This document shows, piece by piece, positions 6,375-8,161 of a DNA stretch of 8,161 bases. The position numbers and the translations under genes were made by a program. The notes beneath the pieces are model-generated. The model did no database searches. It was not told where the DNA came from and saw only the letters and a list, made by a program, of their open reading frames with translations. Within the stretch, counting starts at the first letter, position 1. Every line of letters begins with the position of its first letter. This DNA is from Desulfofustis sp. Its GTDB lineage: Bacteria > Desulfobacterota > Desulfobulbia > Desulfobulbales > Desulfocapsaceae. The stretch spans positions 1-8,161 of the forward strand of contig JAUVWB010000058.1 of the NCBI GenBank assembly GCA_030604345.1, written 5' to 3'.

Positions 6375-6788
6375 ATGGTTCATTCTGGCTTTTCCATGAC
6401 AAACGGGACGAAACAGAACACGGTGGCGGAAGAACAGCGGCTGCACGAGCGCTTCTCGATGCAGCTCCCGGTTCGCGTGGCGGTCATCGGCTCGTCGGGA
6501 ACCGGTTCGTTCAGCGAGTTGATCACCGCCAATATCAGCTCCGGCGGCGCCTTCATCATCACCGATACCCCGGTGCCGATCGCCAGCCGGCTGGCCATGG
6601 AATTCCTCATCTCGTTCGTCGACCTGAAAAAGCTGCGCTTCATCCTCTCCTTCGACAGCCTGCGCCGGTGCGCCGGTAGACCGGCTTGGGTAAAGGCAAC
6701 CGGGGTGGTGATCCGCCACCAGGAAACCGGGATGGCGGTCATCTTCGATGACGATTACCAATTGTCGCCCATGAAGATCTCGGATTAA
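6375..6788 (+). CDS. PilZ-domain protein, probable c-di-GMP receptor
   Basis: A 137-residue single-domain cytoplasmic protein. The two c-di-GMP-binding motifs of PilZ are present: RxxxR as Arg22-Leu-His-Glu-Arg26 and [D/N]xSxxG as Asn53-Ile-Ser55-Ser-Gly-Gly58. The beta-barrel follows (FIITDTPVPIASRLAMEFLI, then VKATGVVIRHQETGMAVIFDDDY at about 106-128), ending in the usual 'GMAV.F' strand. Intact motifs mean that c-di-GMP binding is likely; the output partner is unknown. Such small PilZ proteins regulate motility, exopolysaccharide or transcription. The start is uncertain: the ATG at 6375 and the in-frame ATG at 6396 (residue 8) both lack a good Shine-Dalgarno site, and both keep the motifs. 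It runs opposite to its neighbours: divergent from rsmE and convergent with prmA, sharing the TTAA at the stops. Confidence 0.88.
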   Translation: MVHSGFSMTNGTKQNTVAEEQRLHERFSMQLPVRVAVIGSSGTGSFSELITANISSGGAFIITDTPVPIASRLAMEFLISFVDLKKLRFILSFDSLRRCAGRPAWVKATGVVIRHQETGMAVIFDDDYQLSPMKISD

Positions 6789-7690
6789 CCATCCCTGTCG
6801 TCACTCTGCTTCTTCAAGCGCAGTGCACACCACTCGCCTTCCTGCGCCTGCTCTTCCAGGCACATTGACAACGAGGCAAAACGTCGCACCAGCGACATCA
6901 CCTGCTCCCCACAGATCAGGCCGGAGATGATGAGCTCTCCGCCGGGCGCGGTGAGTCGGGTCAGTTCGTCGGCCAGCTCCGCCAACGTGTCGTGGACGAT
7001 ATTGGCTACCACCACCTGAAAGGGTCCGCCGAGCTCCGACAGCGGGGTCGAGGTCACGACCACGCGATCGGCCAGATTGTTGTTCCGCACATTGGTCGTG
7101 GCGACGCCAACCGCCACCTCGTCATTGTCCACGCCGATCACCGAACCGGCACCGAACAGCGCCGCAGCCATGGCCAGTATCCCCGTCCCCGTCCCCACGT
7201 CCAGAACCGGGCAGTCCGCCGTTGTGCGCACGGCCGCTTCCAGCAGCTGCAGGCACAACCGGGTGGTCGCGTGGTGGCCGGTGCCGAAGGCCATGCCCGG
7301 GTCCATAACGATCACCTGCTCATCGCCTCGGCGCTGGTACGACTCCCAGCTGGGGACGATCACCAGGCCGGGAATAATGGAAAAAGGCTTGAAATAGGCC
7401 TGCCAGCTGGTCGCCCAATCCTGGTCGGCCACCGGTTCGCTTTCCACCTGCGGTACCGGGACGCCAAACAGGCCCGCCAACTCGGCGGCGTAGCGAGTAA
7501 TCGGTTCAAGCGCCCGGGCACGAGACCGTTCATCGCCGGCATCCTGTTGGATAAAGCCGTGCATGGCCGTAACCGAGCCAGTATCGTCCACCACCATTTC
7601 AACGGCCGCCCCCATCACCCCGATCAGGAAATCACTGAGGGGTTCCAGCAACCGTGCATCGCCCGCTATGGTAATCTTGACACTCTCCAT
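6785..7690 (-). CDS. prmA: Ribosomal protein L11 methyltransferase PrmA
   Basis: A 301-residue class I methyltransferase that trimethylates ribosomal protein L11 using S-adenosylmethionine. After the N-terminal L11-recognition domain (1-75), the linker DWATSWQAYFKPF (91-103) leads to the catalytic domain with MDPGMAFGTGHHATT (129-143), SAM motif I VLDVGTGTGILAMAA (162-176), the acidic ribose-binding VDND (187-190), the NIL-like motif VVANIVHDTL (227-236) and GGELIISGL (250-258). Motif I reads GTGTG where many PrmA proteins have GCGSG, a conservative change. I chose the ATG at 7690 because it has a GGAGG site at a 5-nt spacing and gives the usual family length. An in-frame ATG at 7723 and a GTG at 7774 would add 11 or 28 residues without family support. 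It ends in a 4-bp overlap with the PilZ gene. Confidence 0.93.
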   Translation of the reverse strand: MESVKITIAGDARLLEPLSDFLIGVMGAAVEMVVDDTGSVTAMHGFIQQDAGDERSRARALEPITRYAAELAGLFGVPVPQVESEPVADQDWATSWQAYFKPFSIIPGLVIVPSWESYQRRGDEQVIVMDPGMAFGTGHHATTRLCLQLLEAAVRTTADCPVLDVGTGTGILAMAAALFGAGSVIGVDNDEVAVGVATTNVRNNNLADRVVVTSTPLSELGGPFQVVVANIVHDTLAELADELTRLTAPGGELIISGLICGEQVMSLVRRFASLSMCLEEQAQEGEWCALRLKKQSDDRDG

Positions 7691-7693
7691 CTG

Positions 7694-7700
7694 CTCCTCC
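7694..7700 (-). promoter_or_regulatory. Ribosome binding site that fixes the prmA start
   Basis: GGAGGAG on the minus strand, with the GGAGG core 5 nt before the ATG at 7690. The two longer in-frame start candidates have no comparable site, so this decides the start. Confidence 0.75.
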
Positions 7701-7800
7701 GGTAACCGGTTCCAGTCCGACATCCTGCCTGAACATACCCGAACCCACCGCAAAAACGCGAGGATCATGTTCACCAGATGGTGACTGGCCGAACCCGTGT

Positions 7801-7806
7801 ATCATA
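7801..7806 (-). promoter_or_regulatory. Candidate -10 element of prmA
   Basis: TATGAT on the minus strand (five of six consensus) in an AT-richer patch about 110 bp before the prmA ATG. There is no good -35 at 16-18 bp, so this is weak. Confidence 0.25.
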
Positions 7807-7840
7807 CCTATCTTTTTTCCCAGACCATCGCTGTTTTTTA

Positions 7841-7869
7841 TTGACAGTCAAACGCATTCCCAACAGTAT
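7841..7869 (+). promoter_or_regulatory. Candidate promoter of the HsdR-N-like gene, -35 within a palindrome
   Basis: A perfect -35 TTGACA (7841-7846) is followed after 17 bp by CAGTAT (7864-7869, three of six). The -35 is part of the 11-bp palindrome TTGACAGTCAA (7841-7851). The leader would be only about 10 nt, ending at the AGGAG at 7878-7882. The -10 is poor, so confidence is limited. Confidence 0.35.
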
Positions 7870-7885
7870 TGCCTTACAGGAGACC

Positions 7886-8161
7886 ATGCCGGAACATCAT
7901 TCCCACCACCTGGTATACGGTACACTGCATGATTATCTGACCGGCGAAGAACTGGTGGATACCGACGACGAACGTATCCGGCAGCGACTCAGCCGCATGA
8001 TGGTCGAGACGCTCGGCTATTGCAGGGAAGAACTCGAACCGCGTCTGAGCATCGAGACCCTGTTCACCCGACATTTCGTCAGATCGGTAATCGACCTGAC
8101 GGTCAGTCTCGACGGCAAACAGTTCATGATAATCCGCTATGGGCCGGGTTCGCTGGTCAGC
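7886..8161 (+). CDS. HsdR N-terminal-like domain protein (3' end cut by window edge)
   Basis: The first 92 residues of a protein that continues beyond the window. AGGAGA lies 3-7 nt before the ATG at 7886. The visible part resembles the type I restriction enzyme R-subunit N-terminal domain family (HSDR_N_2, PD-(D/E)xK nuclease-like): HHLVYGTLHDYLTGEELVDTD (7-27), a helix with RIRQRLSRMMVETLGY (30-45), and RSVIDLTVSLDGKQFMIIRYGPGSL (66-90). Asp70 lies where the fold's catalytic Asp is expected. The position of the ExK motif reads Arg-Tyr-Gly by my alignment, so cleavage activity is doubtful. No hsdM or hsdS gene is visible, and this is more likely a stand-alone protein of unknown role than a restriction subunit. 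It diverges from prmA. Confidence 0.7.
   Translation, partial: MPEHHSHHLVYGTLHDYLTGEELVDTDDERIRQRLSRMMVETLGYCREELEPRLSIETLFTRHFVRSVIDLTVSLDGKQFMIIRYGPGSLVS

Noticed and set aside
6992..7705. Plus-strand open frame of 237 codons inside prmA
   Set aside because: His/Arg-rich shadow of a gene whose methyltransferase motifs are clear on the minus strand.
7691..7774. N-terminal extension of prmA to a GTG (7774) or ATG (7723)
   Set aside because: These starts lack a ribosome binding site, and the extra residues exceed the usual family length; the ATG at 7690 has GGAGG at a good distance.

Overview
The window is a compact, GC-rich stretch of bacterial chromosome. The gene set suggests a Gram-negative anaerobe of the former Deltaproteobacteria, perhaps near Desulfobulbales: a TatT-associated TRAP transporter, a PilZ protein, a PrmA/RsmE methyltransferase pair and an HsdR-N-like protein. 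That placement is inferred from gene content and protein style, not from a marker. I see no rRNA, tRNA, CRISPR array, insertion sequence or prophage gene, and composition looks even throughout. The largest gene-free stretch is 226 bp (336-561).

Left part (1-4356): a lipoprotein gene cut by the left edge runs leftward. It diverges from a four-gene rightward TRAP transporter cluster: tatT (outer-envelope lipoprotein with TPR-like helices), dctP (periplasmic binding protein), dctQ (small membrane subunit) and dctM (large membrane subunit). dctP, dctQ and dctM overlap head to tail and should be translationally coupled. tatT is set apart by a stem-loop and a good sigma70-type promoter directly before dctP. 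The binding protein has Trp where carboxylate-binding DctP proteins have their ligand-clamping Arg. With TatT present, this suggests a non-canonical, perhaps hydrophobic, substrate.

Middle part (4346-6323), all leftward: rsmE (16S rRNA m3U1498 methyltransferase), then a 130-bp gap with two small dyads, then hpt (hypoxanthine phosphoribosyltransferase) and a gamma-class carbonic anhydrase-like protein 12 nt behind it. The carbonic anhydrase gene and dctM converge and overlap by 11 bp at their 3' ends.

Right part (6324-8161): a rightward PilZ-domain gene sits between rsmE and prmA, which in many bacteria are direct neighbours. Its stop codon interlocks with that of prmA in a shared TTAA. Divergent from prmA is the start of a protein with an HsdR N-terminal-like (PD-(D/E)xK-related) domain, cut by the right edge. 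Its visible part seems to lack the catalytic ExK residues.

The genes form small independent units rather than one pathway: solute uptake, purine salvage with a carbonic anhydrase-like partner, rRNA and ribosomal-protein methylation, and c-di-GMP sensing. The TRAP cluster is the most interesting unit.
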